Positions 1 to 13,409 of a stretch of 64,000 bases of DNA are shown piece after piece; position 1 is the first letter of the stretch; every line of letters starts with the position of its first letter. Location of the stretch: assembly GCA_029641185.1 (NCBI GenBank), contig JAPWGK010000016.1, positions 434,001-498,000 of the forward strand, in the 5' to 3' direction. Origin of the DNA: Pseudofabraea citricarpa. Lineage: Eukaryota; Ascomycota; Leotiomycetes; Helotiales; Dermateaceae. Below the pieces are notes generated by a model that saw only the letters and a program-made list of their open reading frames with translations, was not told where the DNA came from and searched no databases. The translations under genes and the position numbers were made by a program.

Positions 1-552
1 GAGATTGTACCGGGTGTCCTCTTTGTGGACGAGGTTCACATGCTCGATATTGAATGTTTTTCATACATTAACCGTGCTCTCGAGGATGAGTTGGCACCAA
101 TCGTTATAATGGCCAGCAACAGGGGCAATTCACGTATCAGAGGTACGAATTACCGTTCTCCTCACGGTCTTCCTCTCGATTTCCTGGACCGTGTTGTGAT
201 CGTCAGCACACACGCATACGGACCTCAAGAGATCCAGCAGATCCTCTCTATTCGTGCTGCGGAAGAAGAGGTCGACGTAACACCCGACGCACTGGCTTTG
301 CTTACCAAAATCGGACAAGAAACCGGCCTCCGTTATGCCAGCAATTTGATCACAACCAGTCAGTTGATCAGTGCCAAGAGGAAGGCAAAGACGATTGGCA
401 TTGAAGATGTACAGAGAAGTTTCCAGCTCTTCTATGACTCGGCTAGGAGCGTCAAGTTTGTCCAAGATTTTGAGAAGAGATTGATTGGGGAGGATGGTAT
501 TGTCGATCTGAGTGTCACTAACGGTCATGGTGATGCCATGGAGATTTCATAA
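1..552 (+). CDS. RVB2: RuvB-like helicase 2 (Reptin), C-terminal part
   Basis: The reading frame is open from base 1, so the gene begins before the window and only the last 183 residues are present. RVB2 is an AAA+ ATPase that forms a hexameric ring with RVB1 in INO80, SWR1 and R2TP. Visible family features are the Walker B segment LFVDEVHMLD, the sensor-like run IVIMASNRG, the arginine-finger region LPLDFLDR and the C-terminal lid helices ending LRYASNLITTSQLISAKRK. The pattern RGTNYRSPHGLPLDFLDR fits RVB2 better than RVB1. The tail after FEKRLIGEDG is short and acidic. The gene converges on BRX1, with 277 bp between the stop codons. Confidence 0.95.
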   Translation, partial: EIVPGVLFVDEVHMLDIECFSYINRALEDELAPIVIMASNRGNSRIRGTNYRSPHGLPLDFLDRVVIVSTHAYGPQEIQQILSIRAAEEEVDVTPDALALLTKIGQETGLRYASNLITTSQLISAKRKAKTIGIEDVQRSFQLFYDSARSVKFVQDFEKRLIGEDGIVDLSVTNGHGDAMEIS

Positions 553-829
553 TTGTTCGATGTGAGCAGAGCGGTGGCGTTTGGGCAAATGGCAAAAACT
601 GGTTAGATATCTTGTAGAATAGTAAAATTGGCGTACGAGGCTGGCTGAGCTGCGGACATGTCAAACAACACTCATGGAGACAGGTTCGACGAAGAGCAAT
701 TTTTTAGTGGGAGGCGAGTAATTAAACACGAATTTACAAGCTCTTTCATTTGAAGACGATGACCTATTTTCCACAGCCGATGCCTCCATTAAACACCGAA
801 CGCCCGTACCATGCAAATTATTCAGATGG

Positions 830-1884
830 TTAAGCAAACAGTTCACTCGTGTCCAGAGCATCCTTTGGCATCTTTCTGCCACCAGTGGTTCTCAACCCCA
901 AATCGCCTCTCTTAGCCAGTCTCTCCACGCCCTGCTCAGCACGAGCATTGTAACGTCCAGCCTTCTTGTTTCTAATCTCACTTCTGACTTGGTTGGGGCT
1001 AACGAACTCCTTGTTCTGGTAAAGGATGGGGCCTCCAAAACTACCTTCCTGGATGACAATTGGGGTTAGGACGAATCGAGGTCCAATCTCAACTAACGAG
1101 ACCTCGGTATCCTTGCCCTTCTCCTTCTTTGCAGACTCGGTGACGGACTTCTCGGTCTCATTGATCTGGTAGTTCCGAATCCAGACCTTGCCATCCGCCA
1201 AGGTGAATCCCATAACGTGGTCAACAAAGGGCTTTGCCTTCCTCGCACCCTTGGGCACACCGAAGATGTGAAGGAAGAGTTCCTTCATGAGACGGAGATG
1301 CGGTTCGCTGTCGAATTTCGCATCGAATGAAAGGATTGGTCTTGAGCCCTTCAAGCAGTTGCCGGTGAAATGAAGCTCTTCCATCGTGTGCACTATTTCT
1401 TAATTAGTTTGGCGGGGTAGAAAAATCCGATATAAACATACAATTTTGTACGTGCATCTTCACCGTCGGTCCATTGGGTGCCTTGCTCATCCACAGATAC
1501 AGATCCGAGTTTTTCCGGGCTTCAAAATAGAACACATTATTACAGTTGTAGAGCTCAGCGAGTTCGTTCAAATGGTATAGTTTAGATTTGGTATCTAGTT
1601 TTGCGTCCTTTCGACCATGCGGTAACAGGGAAGCTAAATCGTTTAACAAATGACGATGTCTAGAAATGAAGCATCAGCAAACTTGCGCGTAAAGGAGTTA
1701 CAGTGAAGGAGCTAATGTGGAGGGTCTATAGCAAAAACTGCCATTGAAGGAAAATAATTTACCTGAATGTGATACCTCTTGAGGAGAGGATCAAGACCCG
1801 CTGCTTGTTCTTTTTCACGCCGGTAGCTGGTGCATCGTCATTCTGACCACTGGTTTTGGAGAGTGACTTGTATACTGAAGCCAT
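830..1884 (-). CDS. BRX1: Ribosome biogenesis protein BRX1 (Brix domain)
   Basis: BRX1 is a nucleolar factor for 60S subunit assembly. Three exons read right to left: 1884-1763, 1659-1442 and 1392-830, giving 300 residues with phases that close exactly. Donors are GTAAAT and GTATGT; acceptors are CTAG and ATAG. Exon 1 gives a basic N-terminus ending VLILSSRGITF, the start of the Brix fold. Exon 2 carries the RHRHLLNDL and NNVFYFEARK motifs. Exon 3 carries HTMEELHFTGNCLKGSRP, FGVPKGARKAKPFVDHV, LVEIGPRFVLTPI and GSFGGPILYQN, all diagnostic of BRX1 rather than other Brix proteins. Length matches the family (about 290-310). The ATG at 1884 gives the expected N-terminus. Confidence 0.95.
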
Positions 1885-3780
1885 TGCGTTGTGTTGTGGT
1901 ATTACTTCTCTCGGCGCAAAAAGTTCTTGGGGAGCTACTCTACCAAAATTTTGAGATTCTGATTCTGATATCGCGATATCTTAGCGCGGTCTAATTAAGC
2001 CTAGCGCGCATCATTTCAGTGGTCCCACTCTTTCTTACCCGTGCTCAGCACAGAGTACTTCTTCTGGGCTTCAAACCTATGATCATTTGTTATGTTAAAG
2101 GGCTAGATTATAGCCTCTAACAGATATGCAGCGTCTTTTTAACTGTGCAAATCTTAGAGGTAATTTTAGGGTAATCTGTCCTACGTCAGGCTTTCGTAGG
2201 GATGGATGGTTGACCTACTTCAAGTACCTACGATACGTACCTAGGTAGTTGTTGAATCTTTCACTCTACACTCTCCCGCACTGAGGTCAAAAGAGTTGAG
2301 CATACCATGGCTTTTTCATGGTTGCGGGCTTGAGCTCTTAAACATTGTCTTACCTGACCTTTCTACTTTACCTATGGGTTTGGTCTTTTGTTGGCTGAAA
2401 ATGTTGAACAAACGGAATTGCGTTCGGGATAAAATATTGGGAAACACATCCTTTCGATAGGATAGTAAGAGCTTGGAAGGTAAAGCCTTTGTGTAAGAAG
2501 CTGCCACTAGTAGGCTTTCTGAAAGGCAAGCACTAGTAAGGCATGAGTGCCCAACCAAACAGGAGTAAGCGATTCTATAGCAGCACTTAGAAACCTCCAA
2601 GCTGCTTGAATGGTTAGGTGCTTTCCCGTTTTTGTGTAGTCGATTTTTGGGAACCTTTCAGTTGCTCAATCAAGCAAGACCATCCAGAAGTATTGGGTAA
2701 CATGACAGGCCAAGCTAATAAGTTAAGAGCATAAGGGGCTCTCCAAAAGGCTAAATGATTTGCCCAAATTGAGAGCTATCAAAAACCATTTCGGAATTCA
2801 AAAGGACTAAGTCGTAACATCGTACTAAAAGCGCGTTTGGAACTTTGAACAAGTATAATCACATGAAAGCATCAAACGTTAAATCACATCAAGCTGAAGT
2901 ACAAAGCCAGCGAAGAACACTGGGCTATTCATCTAATCCAAGCATGTATTCAAGAAAAAGATTTTGAAAAGTTTCAAAATTAAACATTTTCATCTCATCG
3001 CGTAAATTACGTTCCCTCGTCATCACCATCACATTTGCAGATAGAATGCCACGAGTTCTTGTCCAACTCGGGCCAGACGCATGTGCTGTATTTGAGTGAT
3101 ACGAGCACAGCCTTGCCACGCAACGCAGTCCTACATATGCATGACGTCGAGGATTTAGACTTTCCGTCACGAACCGATAGGCAGAAAGAAAAACCAACAT
3201 GTCCAGCGAACACATCTCAAGTATTTCGGACTGGGGGTTTTTGGCATGCCAGGATGAGCTACAGAGCTCCATACTTCAATATTATTTTCGCCCATGACTG
3301 CCCCCAATGACAAAATGCAAGCTTGCAGGAGATGTTTAGCTGTGTAAGCTTATCAACATGCCAAGAAAGTCAGTACGACATAGGCGGTCCCAGGAATTAT
3401 ACAACAGTTTCTATGAATAGCAATTTCTCAGATGTTACTGTCCGATCATTCAAGCTGTACACTCAGTACTAGAGTTCTAGCTGAAATCGTTAGATTGTAA
3501 CATGTCGAGTGCACGAGATTCCGTATGAGATTAAGACCAGTTCATTGAACTACCGTGAGCACGGAACAAGCGATCGTCGGAAGACATGAAATCCCAAGCG
3601 GAATAATGACCACTCAACATACAGAAATGAGCAAAATAAAGAGAATAATCAACCCTTGAGAGACCCGAGACCGTCATTGGCATCGTGACTACCCATGCTC
3701 CCCCAATGACATGTTACAGACGCCAAAGCCTTGTATCAATCAACCGAATCCGAATATAAGCCACCGTGGCATTCCATCAT
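1885..3780. other. 1.9-kb intergenic stretch without a recognised gene
   Basis: This lies between the BRX1 start and the Rab11 stop. Open frames of up to about 115 codons occur on both strands, but they overlap one another, have no recognisable motif and no convincing splice structure. A palindromic TACCTAGGTA-type motif sits near 2225-2249. An unannotated non-coding RNA or long untranslated region cannot be excluded. Confidence 0.6.
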
Positions 3781-4650
<870 letters not shown>

Positions 4651-5385
4651 GATTAAGGGTGGGTATCGTGAGGTGTGGTGTGTAAGTGTAAGTGTAGACG
4701 GAGGAGGGAGTTGGGTCAGATCGTGGGTCGCAATGCGTGCAATGCGGTCTGGTTGTACCTTTGGCGAGTCGAGTTGAGGTGAACAGAGCGGCGGCGCGAT
4801 AAAGGACAAGGGGCAACCGAGACTTCCTTTCTGTGCCAGCAAACACCACAATAAGTCAACAAACAACAAAGACCTTTCGACAGGACAGTAGCAAATCCTT
4901 CCGAGTCGTCGCGCTGTGGTTTAGAGTTGTTTCTGGCATGAACCGAACTGCACCGCACACATTCTTGACTACGTGGGACATTATTCGACCGTTTCGAAAC
5001 ACTCACAACGTCTGAGCCCGCATTCACCTGCAGTTTGGTCACGTGCATGCGCCCTACGTTGATATCATTACCAATTATCGTCGACGGAGTTGCGCAGACT
5101 CAACTCATTCATATACACACAGTCACCCCCGCACCACGGTTGATCAAGATTAAAAACTTCTTCGGCCTCTTGTCGGCCATAACATACCATGGTTAGAGAG
5201 ACTGGCCAACACAACTTTGCCTCTTGATTTCAAACCAGCGCTTCTACTACGTAGACAAAACAGAACCACACCTGTGCCCACTAATCACGCTGCTGGTCTC
5301 CAATTTGATATCCCCAGCGCAGCGCAACAAGGTTTTTCGAATGGCCTCGGTCACCAATTAGTTTCTCCGCACGCACCACGCTACC
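4651..5385. promoter_or_regulatory. Divergent promoter region, Rab11 and chromodomain gene
   Basis: The two start codons face away from each other across 735 bp. An E-box CACGTG lies at 5040-5045, within GGTCACGTGC. Short open frames here are antisense shadows or 5' leader sequence; none is recognisable. Confidence 0.5.
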
Positions 5386-8300
5386 ATGAGTGAGCGAAAG
5401 GGTTCAGGCCGCATTCGCCAGGGAATGTTTCGCAGTCCCGTGACTGGGCAGAAGCAGGACGACGAAGATGATATTTCGACGGACTACTCAGCTGATGATG
5501 ATGATGATGACGGGTTGGGTCCCGAACAGGAATATGATGTCGAGGGCATCTTGGCAGAGACGGTGGACGACGATGGTGTTAAGCTCTATCTAGTCCAGTG
5601 GGAGGTGCCCAAATATGACATCCTTGAAAGCACCTGGGAGCCCCAAGAGAATATTATTGACTCAACTATCCTCGACAACTGGAGAGATAAAAAGATGCGA
5701 ATTCTACGAAGTAATGAGAAGCCATTTGACGTTGAAGATTTTGAGCAACAGAGACTCAAACGCTTACAGGAGCAAGCTGACCGCCATCATCGAAAAAAGC
5801 AGAAGCGCAAGCGTCTAGGGCTGCCAGTTTCCCCATCAGCATCAGAATCTGAAGTAGAATCGCACGCGGGGGATAGCGAATCGAGTATAGAAGCCGAGGA
5901 AATCAACGAGACGCCACAAGATGACCCCGGACTAAACAACTCTTCCGCTAGGGCAAACAAGGCTGCAAGAAAACCATCACGAAGCAATGCCACTCATTCT
6001 AGCAGTTCCAAAGCTGCAGAATCAACGAGCGCGCGACAAAACAAAGAAAAGGATGCGTTGAAGTATCAGAGCGACGAAGAAACAAGCGAGGATTTCGAGA
6101 CATCGAGAAAGTCTGGACGAAAAGAAATATCCAAAACTCGACAAAGATCCAAGGACCAAAGCAAGGACCGAGGTCAGGTCAAGAATGATACGGTTAGTCT
6201 CCAGCATTGGTAAATTGGAAACATTCTAATTCAAATAGCTACCCAAACACACTCGAAATATTTCACAATCCTCGTCCGATACTCCTTTAGCTCAAACCCA
6301 ACGAAAGTTGTCATCGGATTCTACAGCATCTCGCAAAGCAAGTTCAGCTTCAAACGACTCTCGCTTGCCATCTGCTCTGCCGGGCCAACACAGAGCGAAA
6401 TTGGAGAAGAGCTACTCGCTTCTTGGTCTCAAAACTGGCCCGGAACCACGAAAAGCTTCCAAGCCAGTCAGTACAGCCCGTGTTGCACAAGCCGTCAAGG
6501 CCTCTGTTGCTCGAGGCGGGCGTGGTGCCGTTCGAGGTGGATATGGCAATGTGTTTTCGTCTCGCAGTAGTACTGCAGCAAGGGCCAAGAAGAAAACCCT
6601 TACCGATATAGTCATTGACACAGTTAGAGCCCCTGATCCCACTAAGCCATTGAGTCATTTCTCAACCATGAAGATGGGGTGGAACGTGCAGAAGGCTAGC
6701 AGGCAAATTGCGGATAGCGCACCAGATATTTCTGCTCTTCCAGGTGGTCTTATTAACCCATCAAAAAGCTTTCAAGCACTACGCCCGGAGGATGTTCGTA
6801 AACCACCACCACCTGCTGCAAAAGCCGTGGAGGTACACCCTCCTCAAACGGCAAATTCTATAGAATTCGACAAGCCAGAGGATCCTACAAACAGATCCTC
6901 ATTCTATATCCAAGAATCTAGAGATCCAGCGAAGGACAACCCGTATAATATGATTTGCTATTACTGGCATGAAAACGGGCACTGCTATCGACAGTACGAT
7001 AAAGGAAACCCATGTAAGTACTGGCATACATATTCTAGCGATATTCCAGTCGCTCCACGCCCAGGGGATTCTACAAGTCGGGCTAAGCAACGTTGTAAAT
7101 ACGGGCCATCGTGTGCATGGGGGTCTAGTTGTGAATATTATCACCCAGAACGACAAAAACAACAGGGCTCTGTTGATGATCATGATTCTTCAACGGAGGA
7201 TAAACGACATGAAATGATCTTAGGGAGTATTCAAGCCTTAGCAAACCCCTTGCCTCCCCAAGAACCTGCTTTGATGCGGAGAGAAAGTGATTACAATGGT
7301 ACTCACTTGAATCAGCATTCTAACGCGCCAACATCTTCCAGCTCAAGAGAGCTCTGTCGGTATGGTCTCAGGTGTCGGAATGGCATTAGATGCAAATTTT
7401 ATCACCCAGAAGGATATGGAAATGTAAGACGAAGTGAAATCTGTAGATTCTTCTTGGTAGGAGGTGTATCAAACTGCCATTTAGGGGATGCATGTAACTT
7501 TCTTCATCCGCAAGACAACAGAGACTCCTGGGCGGAGCCAAGGCATGCAGAAACATCTTGGAACAGCAATGAATTGCAACAAGAAAGTACGAATTATCCA
7601 GCCGCGCGTACTAGCAAAAAGGTCTCATTCGCGGATGATCAAGCGATGGAAGTATGTGAGGAACCAGAGAGTTTCTTTAACCCAGAGTTTGTTTCAGACG
7701 CAGGCTCGGCAGAGCAAACAAAGTCAGATAAACCTCTGCCACAAGACCGCTGCAGACCAACGTCACTGCTGCCATACAATCAAGATCCGCTATCACAAGA
7801 TCCGCCGCCACGAGAAAGCTCGCGCTCACACCTTCCAAGTGATGTTCCGCTACAAGCAAAAGATCTTTCAACACAACTTCAACTTTTGAACCACCAAAGT
7901 ATACCATCCACACCCGCAAGCCCTCATACTGAGCGTCTAATAGAGAGACCCGAGAGTACAGCATCGTTATCATCTCTTAATGTAAGCAACCAATCTAACG
8001 CGATGCCTCCTAGAAAGCTTAGCTTGGACGATTACAAGCTACAGCAAGCGTTTTCGACAACCAAAGGTGTAATCAAGAAAGCTACCTTTGGCACGAAGGA
8101 GAAACGACTTGTGATACTCAAATTTGCCGAGCTAGATCTTTCGCTCGATTTGCCTTGGACCCGGTCTTTTGGTGCTCCTGAGCAGCTTGATTTTGCGCAA
8201 ATTTGTATTGCTCAAGATTTCCAATATCAACAAACAGCCTTGAATTATAAGGTCTTTGGTCAAGGAGCTATACTTCCCAGTCTTGAAAGCACAAAGGATA

Positions 8301-11300
8301 TCGATGCTCTGGCTGAGTATCTTAAGTCAAACTCCAGTGGCTTGATATGCGTCAAGAACGGCTTTATCGCTCTCCTGTATCATGCTAGATGCGAAGGGTG
8401 GAAATTTCTTGAGACTGGAGCTAAACCGACGGATACCGCTATCAGATACTTGGTTTTCCAACCAAAGCAAGAGATGAATACACCTACTGCCGTTTCAAAA
8501 CGACTCCGCTCTTCTGCTATAAGACGCCACAGCGGGAATGCAAAGCAATCGTTCTATCTGGGAGTGCTAACTACCGCTTTCATGAAACTAAGTTTCTCAT
8601 CTATACAGCCTAATCCTCATGCTCACAAACATCCCCTCTTTTACATCATGTTTCCTCGGAAGGCAAATGTCGCTGCAGACTTCATTGCAAGATGGATCCT
8701 TGCCAAGAGATCAGACTCCAAAATCTACAGCAGCGATACGCCTGGATCTTGGGATTACTTCGTGAATGCTCAAGCTAGCAGTAAATCAGTATTCTTCTAT
8801 GAGTCTGCTGTTGCAGCAGTTTCTACAACCCCTTCCTTTTCCAGGTTGATCAACAACAAGACCGAAACGACATCTTTTTGGTTAATCGAAGACTTTAGTC
8901 TCGGCTTTCCTCGATTTCCACTGATGTCAGCAGGAGATCCAGAGTCAATTATTGGAACTACTGCTACGCAGATTCTTCCACTTCATGGAGCAATTGGGGG
9001 GGCAATTCTGTTGACTCCAAATTTTATTATAGCTGAGCCCGAGAAGGTACTTGATTTCCTTCTATGGTTCCAAGAAATGTCATCCAAATCACCGGCAGGG
9101 TTATGGAAGCTTGTATGCTGCTCCAATATGCGGAGTTATCTTCTAGACCTTGCTATCGAAAAGGCTGGTGAACTCAAGAGCTTCAGAGTCACTCATCGCG
9201 AAGACGATGCTATGGATGCTAACGCCTTGAAAAAGGGCCTGAGCCATGAAAAGTGTTCCCAGAGATTCGAAGCCCATGAAAAATTCATTAATTTGGTTTC
9301 CAATGAAGACTCCCGTGGCAGTATGGAATCATTGGATGAAGAAGACCTAGACCTAAGCGAAGCTCTCAAAGGTTGGCCTGGCATTCATGACGGAATGCAA
9401 GTAGATGAAGAGCTATCTCCAGTCGTTTATGCCGATAGTTTCATCGATGGAGACGATGAAAAGGGGCTGGTAACATGGTTTTCAGATTGGTCTATAAAAA
9501 GACTTGATGTTTTCAGACGATTTATCGTTATTGGAACAGGACCTGAGCATTCTGATCGAGCCTATCGATTGAAGTATCATCTGAGAAACAAGGAAACGAA
9601 TGCTGAGGACAAACCCCGTCAAGGCAGTGTTATTCATGAAGTCGATTCTCGAAAGTCTTCTATTTCCTTCTCCTTGAGGAAGCCTGACAGCTCTGTGAAC
9701 AGAAAATCCAGCCTGCCGAAAGATGGTTATGACGGCACTAGCGAACACGATGAGAATGGAAACAACTACATTTACCAACTAAAACAGAAAGCTTTGTCGG
9801 TAGCAGGGAACAAACATAGCGAACAGTATGCCTTTGCTATAACAAACGATGGCCAGTTCTTTCAAGCTTCACCACATCTTCACCTCTTGCCTCTCAGAGT
9901 TGGTGAAATAATCCCTGCTGGGACAGTGCTTGTTGCGCATAGTGGCTGCCCTACTAATAACGAACAGAAAAGCCAGATGCGTATTAAGCCTGGGGATTCC
10001 ATTCAAGTTATCCGGCATGTTAAAGAACATATGTACTATGGTCTCAATGTTACAACACAAGAAGAAGGTCAATTCCTTTCCGGGGTTTTCTGGATTGCAC
10101 CAGGCACAACATGTTCAGCTATGAGTGGTGTTCCAAGAAAGCCAGGCTGGATTGAAGTCCTCGCAGGAGACTTAGTGAAGGTGGAGAAAGGAGATGGGTT
10201 GTCGTGGTATGTTGGAACAAATAGGAGGTCCAATGAGTTTGGCAAGTTTCCAGACACCATCCTTGGGCCAGACAAGTTCAAGCAAGAGGGATTCGAGCAA
10301 AAGGTGCTTCTTCCGAAGCCTTCCACGGCCGAGGTCACACAACACAACTTGCGCGAAAGCCGAGGCATTTCTGATTCTCGCCAAAACCACGAGAATTTTC
10401 AATCTCGATCCTCAGGTCGTTCACAAGCGGTTATACCTAATAACACCATTCTACATGTGAAAACCCGTTGCTACATAACTCATGGTATCGCGCTCGAGGC
10501 ATTTCCTGGCCAAAGAGTAGAAATTCTGAAGCATGTCAGTGGGCACATGTATTTTGGTCGAAACTTAAGCACTGGCAAGACTGGTCAGATATCTGAATCT
10601 GCATTCGAAAACGATAACCGAGTCGAAAATGGAAAACACGCCAGAAAGAAGAGACGAGTTTTCGAACCGGTAGAACCGGCATGGGGCCCAATTTCCAAAT
10701 CTAATTCTCATATTACAAAGAAGCAAGTCTGTGGCTATTACAATACGAATTATTGTACATGGGGCGACGCGTGTATGAGAAGACACATCTGCTGTGAATG
10801 CGGCAGTAACAATCACGGTAGCAGAGATTGCCCAGGACCAGTATATCAATATTATTCTTCGGACACAGACGATGAGAGGGAGGTGCGGCGGTCAAGGTCA
10901 GATAACATAGACCCCAAGGTAGGTCGGAAAAACTATGATGGCAATGATGATTCTATGCATACACTTTCAGCAGCCGGAATCGAAACTACGGCAGATGGAG
11001 AGAGAGTCATTCCCCTTTCTACTCGCCCATCCGGCTCTACACGCCCAGAAAGGGCCATTAGACCTGGCTACACACCGGACGAAGATAGAGAGGTCTATAA
11101 AAACCGCCGTGTGGTAGATGGAGTGCCACAGTTTGAGTCAGAATCGGCTGCAAGAAAGGGATCTGATACCATAAACTCCATTGCATCGGAAGAATTACAA
11201 GGTCGCTCGAAGCGCAGAAGGCTTGAGGCGGACGAACTGGATGCAGGGGAATCAGAAAGAATAGAACCAGCTGCCACTTTCTTAGAAGCTACAACCTCCT

Positions 11301-11416
11301 GGTATGGAAAGCAAAAAGCCGCTGGGGAGCCCTGGGAACATTTATTTATTGATCGATGGGAAAATGCCTTTAGATACATTGATGATCAACTGGCTATTTT
11401 GGCTCCGAAGATTTGA
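5386..11416 (+). CDS. Chromodomain protein with CCCH fingers, SH3-like repeats and a zinc knuckle
   Basis: Two exons, 5386-6192 and 6239-11416, are joined by a 46-nt intron (GTTAGT donor, CTAAT branch, ATAG acceptor) and encode 1,994 residues. Residues about 50-100 form a chromodomain with Y50 and W72 of the aromatic cage and the ESTWEPQENI helix. A basic and serine-rich linker follows. Residues about 505-690 hold four CCCH-type fingers (near 507, 554, 640 and 669). A long unassigned domain spans about 860-1300. Near 1517, 1575 and 1689 are three SH3-like repeats with a GD.(I/V).V...G..Y(F)G.N pattern. Near 1766 is another CCCH finger, followed at once by a CCHC knuckle (CCECGSNNHGSRDC). Inference: a methyl-histone reader that also binds RNA, perhaps an analogue of RITS Chp1. 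I do not recognise a named orthologue. Confidence 0.85.
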
Positions 11417-12138
11417 CTCTAGCCAGGGCACTGATTGTCACCAAGCCGACGAGAGGATAGAACATGGGACCAGTTTGCAGGCGTTTGATATACCCATTTT
11501 GCACTCCATACTTTGTTTGTATGGAGACTTCTTTTAGCTTTCCGGGCACCGTGTTTTGTTAATATAATGTAAATTAATATACAACTCAAGTCTCTCAAAG
11601 TGGAAATGCATATATCTGAAAATGCTATATGAACGTAAAATAGCTTGTGGTGCACTAGGTACCTACCTACTGTACAAGTACCTAGTTAGGTACCTACTCC
11701 AGATTCCGGCAGAATGTTGATCCGTGCCTAGCCAGGTGTAGACTCCCTAACTTCCAAGAGTCATCGTCCAACCTCCTTCTTCTATCAAGCACTTCAATCA
11801 TGACTCAACCACAGCAACCCAGTCCCAATGGACTGGCTTCAATGCCTAGATGTACGTCGCAAGATGTCTTCTTTTTATATAACCCCAATGGCGGGGTTTG
11901 CGCAAGCTAGATTTCTTGATCACCGCGCTTGGTGGTTCGCTACCAAGCTCTTTACGCGTTCTTCCCCAAGATTCGTTTTGCTGCGTTATTATTGTCTTGA
12001 GAGTGTCGAAGAGAAAGAGAGCGTGCTCGTGAGAGGAAGCTAGGCTGGTTGGGCCTAATCGAATTCCTATCCACCTAGGTAAGAACCATTGCTGCAATAG
12101 CAGTAGATACACATAAGTACTGTTGTACTCAAACACAA
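11417..12138. other. Intergenic region and F-box gene leader
   Basis: No supported coding region. It contains a cluster of overlapping GGTACCTA/TACCTAGT motifs at 11656-11698. An ATG at 11800 opens a short frame followed by a GTACGT at 11852. This could be an upstream open reading frame or an alternative first exon, but the 368-nt intron needed to join it to the F-box frame would be unusually long here. Confidence 0.45.
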
Positions 12139-12190
12139 GTAAGCGGTTTCTATTCCTTATCACATTGCTATTACTAACGAAACTACTCAG
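12139..12190 (+). other. Probable 5' leader intron of the F-box gene
   Basis: A 52-nt intron with donor GTAAGC, branch point TACTAAC and acceptor CTCAG. The frame leading into the F-box protein has a stop (TAA at 12195) just after the acceptor, so the intron most likely lies in the untranslated leader. Confidence 0.6.
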
Positions 12191-12245
12191 TTTATAAAAA
12201 CCCCCAAATATACCACCAGTAAAACCAATATCGAATCCATTGAAC

Positions 12246-13409
12246 ATGATGCCTCCAATATTTCCCACAAAGCTCGGCTCGGCCGCCGTACAGCCACCTT
12301 TGCCCAGAGGAGCAAGTGATCTTCCGACTGAAGTCATTCAATACTTGTATGGATTCTTGCCAATACAGGATATTCTTGCTTTTTCCCGGATATCCAAGCG
12401 GTTCCACATGGCATATGTTGGTCATCAACTACCTATTTTACAACAAGCCGTGGTCCGTTACTACAGCCCCATCAGCGACGTTGTCAAGCTTGTATGCGCC
12501 AACGAACCAGATATGCGCCCTCGGGCTAAGCTTCTCAGTGCAAGGAACCGTGCCGCCGCCCATGTTCGACGCGTTATTCAGATTCCTGAAAACCCAATTC
12601 TAACTCTTGACATGATCATCAAAATCTTCTCATATGGCGAAGTAGTACGAAAATGGGTAGAGATCTGGCCCAGACTGCGATGGCGAGAGGACTCTGATAA
12701 TCGCCGTTTGCTCAGATCTCATGAACAAGTGCGGTTGCGTCGAGCAATCTACCGCTCGTGGACTTATAATAGTCTCTTCCATCATAGTCCTTTTCATCCT
12801 TCTGTAATAGAAGATGGGACCAGTTTGATATCAACCCGTCCCTGGAGTGATGACCCCCGTCTGAGTCTCCTTCGAACATACTCTACACTGGATCTCGTCC
12901 AGCTTTATGAATTCTGCGATACCATGCATCAGGTCATTGCGATTGATCTCTGCCCATCCACCACGACAATCTTGGAACGATCTCCTCAGCAAATCTCGTC
13001 CAAATCCATAGAGAGCATGAGCTGGGGCGAAGGTTATCCTTATCAGAAGCTTATTCTCGTTCTCGAGAAACTACGCCCTCGTGAGCTTTTGCATCTTCTC
13101 GAGAACACGACAACCAAAGCTGAGCGCATGAATTACCTTATTGTAGACGGTGGTCATCTTCGCGATACTCCATCTACACTCCAGCCTGCAATTGAGATTG
13201 TGACTAGAGGTCGACGTTTCCATTGGAGAGAACGAGATAAATATGGAAAAGAAATAGGCTGGGGTATCACAGATTTTCCCGGTGAGAAGCCAAATCACTA
13301 TGACTTTGTCAACTTATCTCGCGATGCAAATCCTGATGGTGCTTGGCCATTTCCACCGAGCGATGACACAGCTACTGTAGATGATTCTTCGGACTCCGAG
13401 GAAGATTGA
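12246..13409 (+). CDS. F-box domain protein
   Basis: A single-exon frame of 387 residues from the first in-frame ATG (12246); the frame is closed upstream at 12195. Residues about 25-65 form an F-box (DLPTEVIQYLYGFLPIQDIL, then FSRISKRFH), which in this family binds Skp1 to recruit substrates to an SCF ubiquitin ligase. The rest has no recognised substrate-binding repeat but is rich in aromatic and charged residues. It ends in a short acidic tail (DDSSDSEED). The substrate cannot be told from sequence. Its 3' end converges on LIN1 with 266 bp between stops. Confidence 0.8.
   Translation: MMPPIFPTKLGSAAVQPPLPRGASDLPTEVIQYLYGFLPIQDILAFSRISKRFHMAYVGHQLPILQQAVVRYYSPISDVVKLVCANEPDMRPRAKLLSARNRAAAHVRRVIQIPENPILTLDMIIKIFSYGEVVRKWVEIWPRLRWREDSDNRRLLRSHEQVRLRRAIYRSWTYNSLFHHSPFHPSVIEDGTSLISTRPWSDDPRLSLLRTYSTLDLVQLYEFCDTMHQVIAIDLCPSTTTILERSPQQISSKSIESMSWGEGYPYQKLILVLEKLRPRELLHLLENTTTKAERMNYLIVDGGHLRDTPSTLQPAIEIVTRGRRFHWRERDKYGKEIGWGITDFPGEKPNHYDFVNLSRDANPDGAWPFPPSDDTATVDDSSDSEED

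Noticed and set aside
11800..11851. Upstream coding exon of the F-box gene
   Set aside because: It needs a 368-nt intron ending at a weak acceptor, while a perfect 52-nt leader intron is available downstream.
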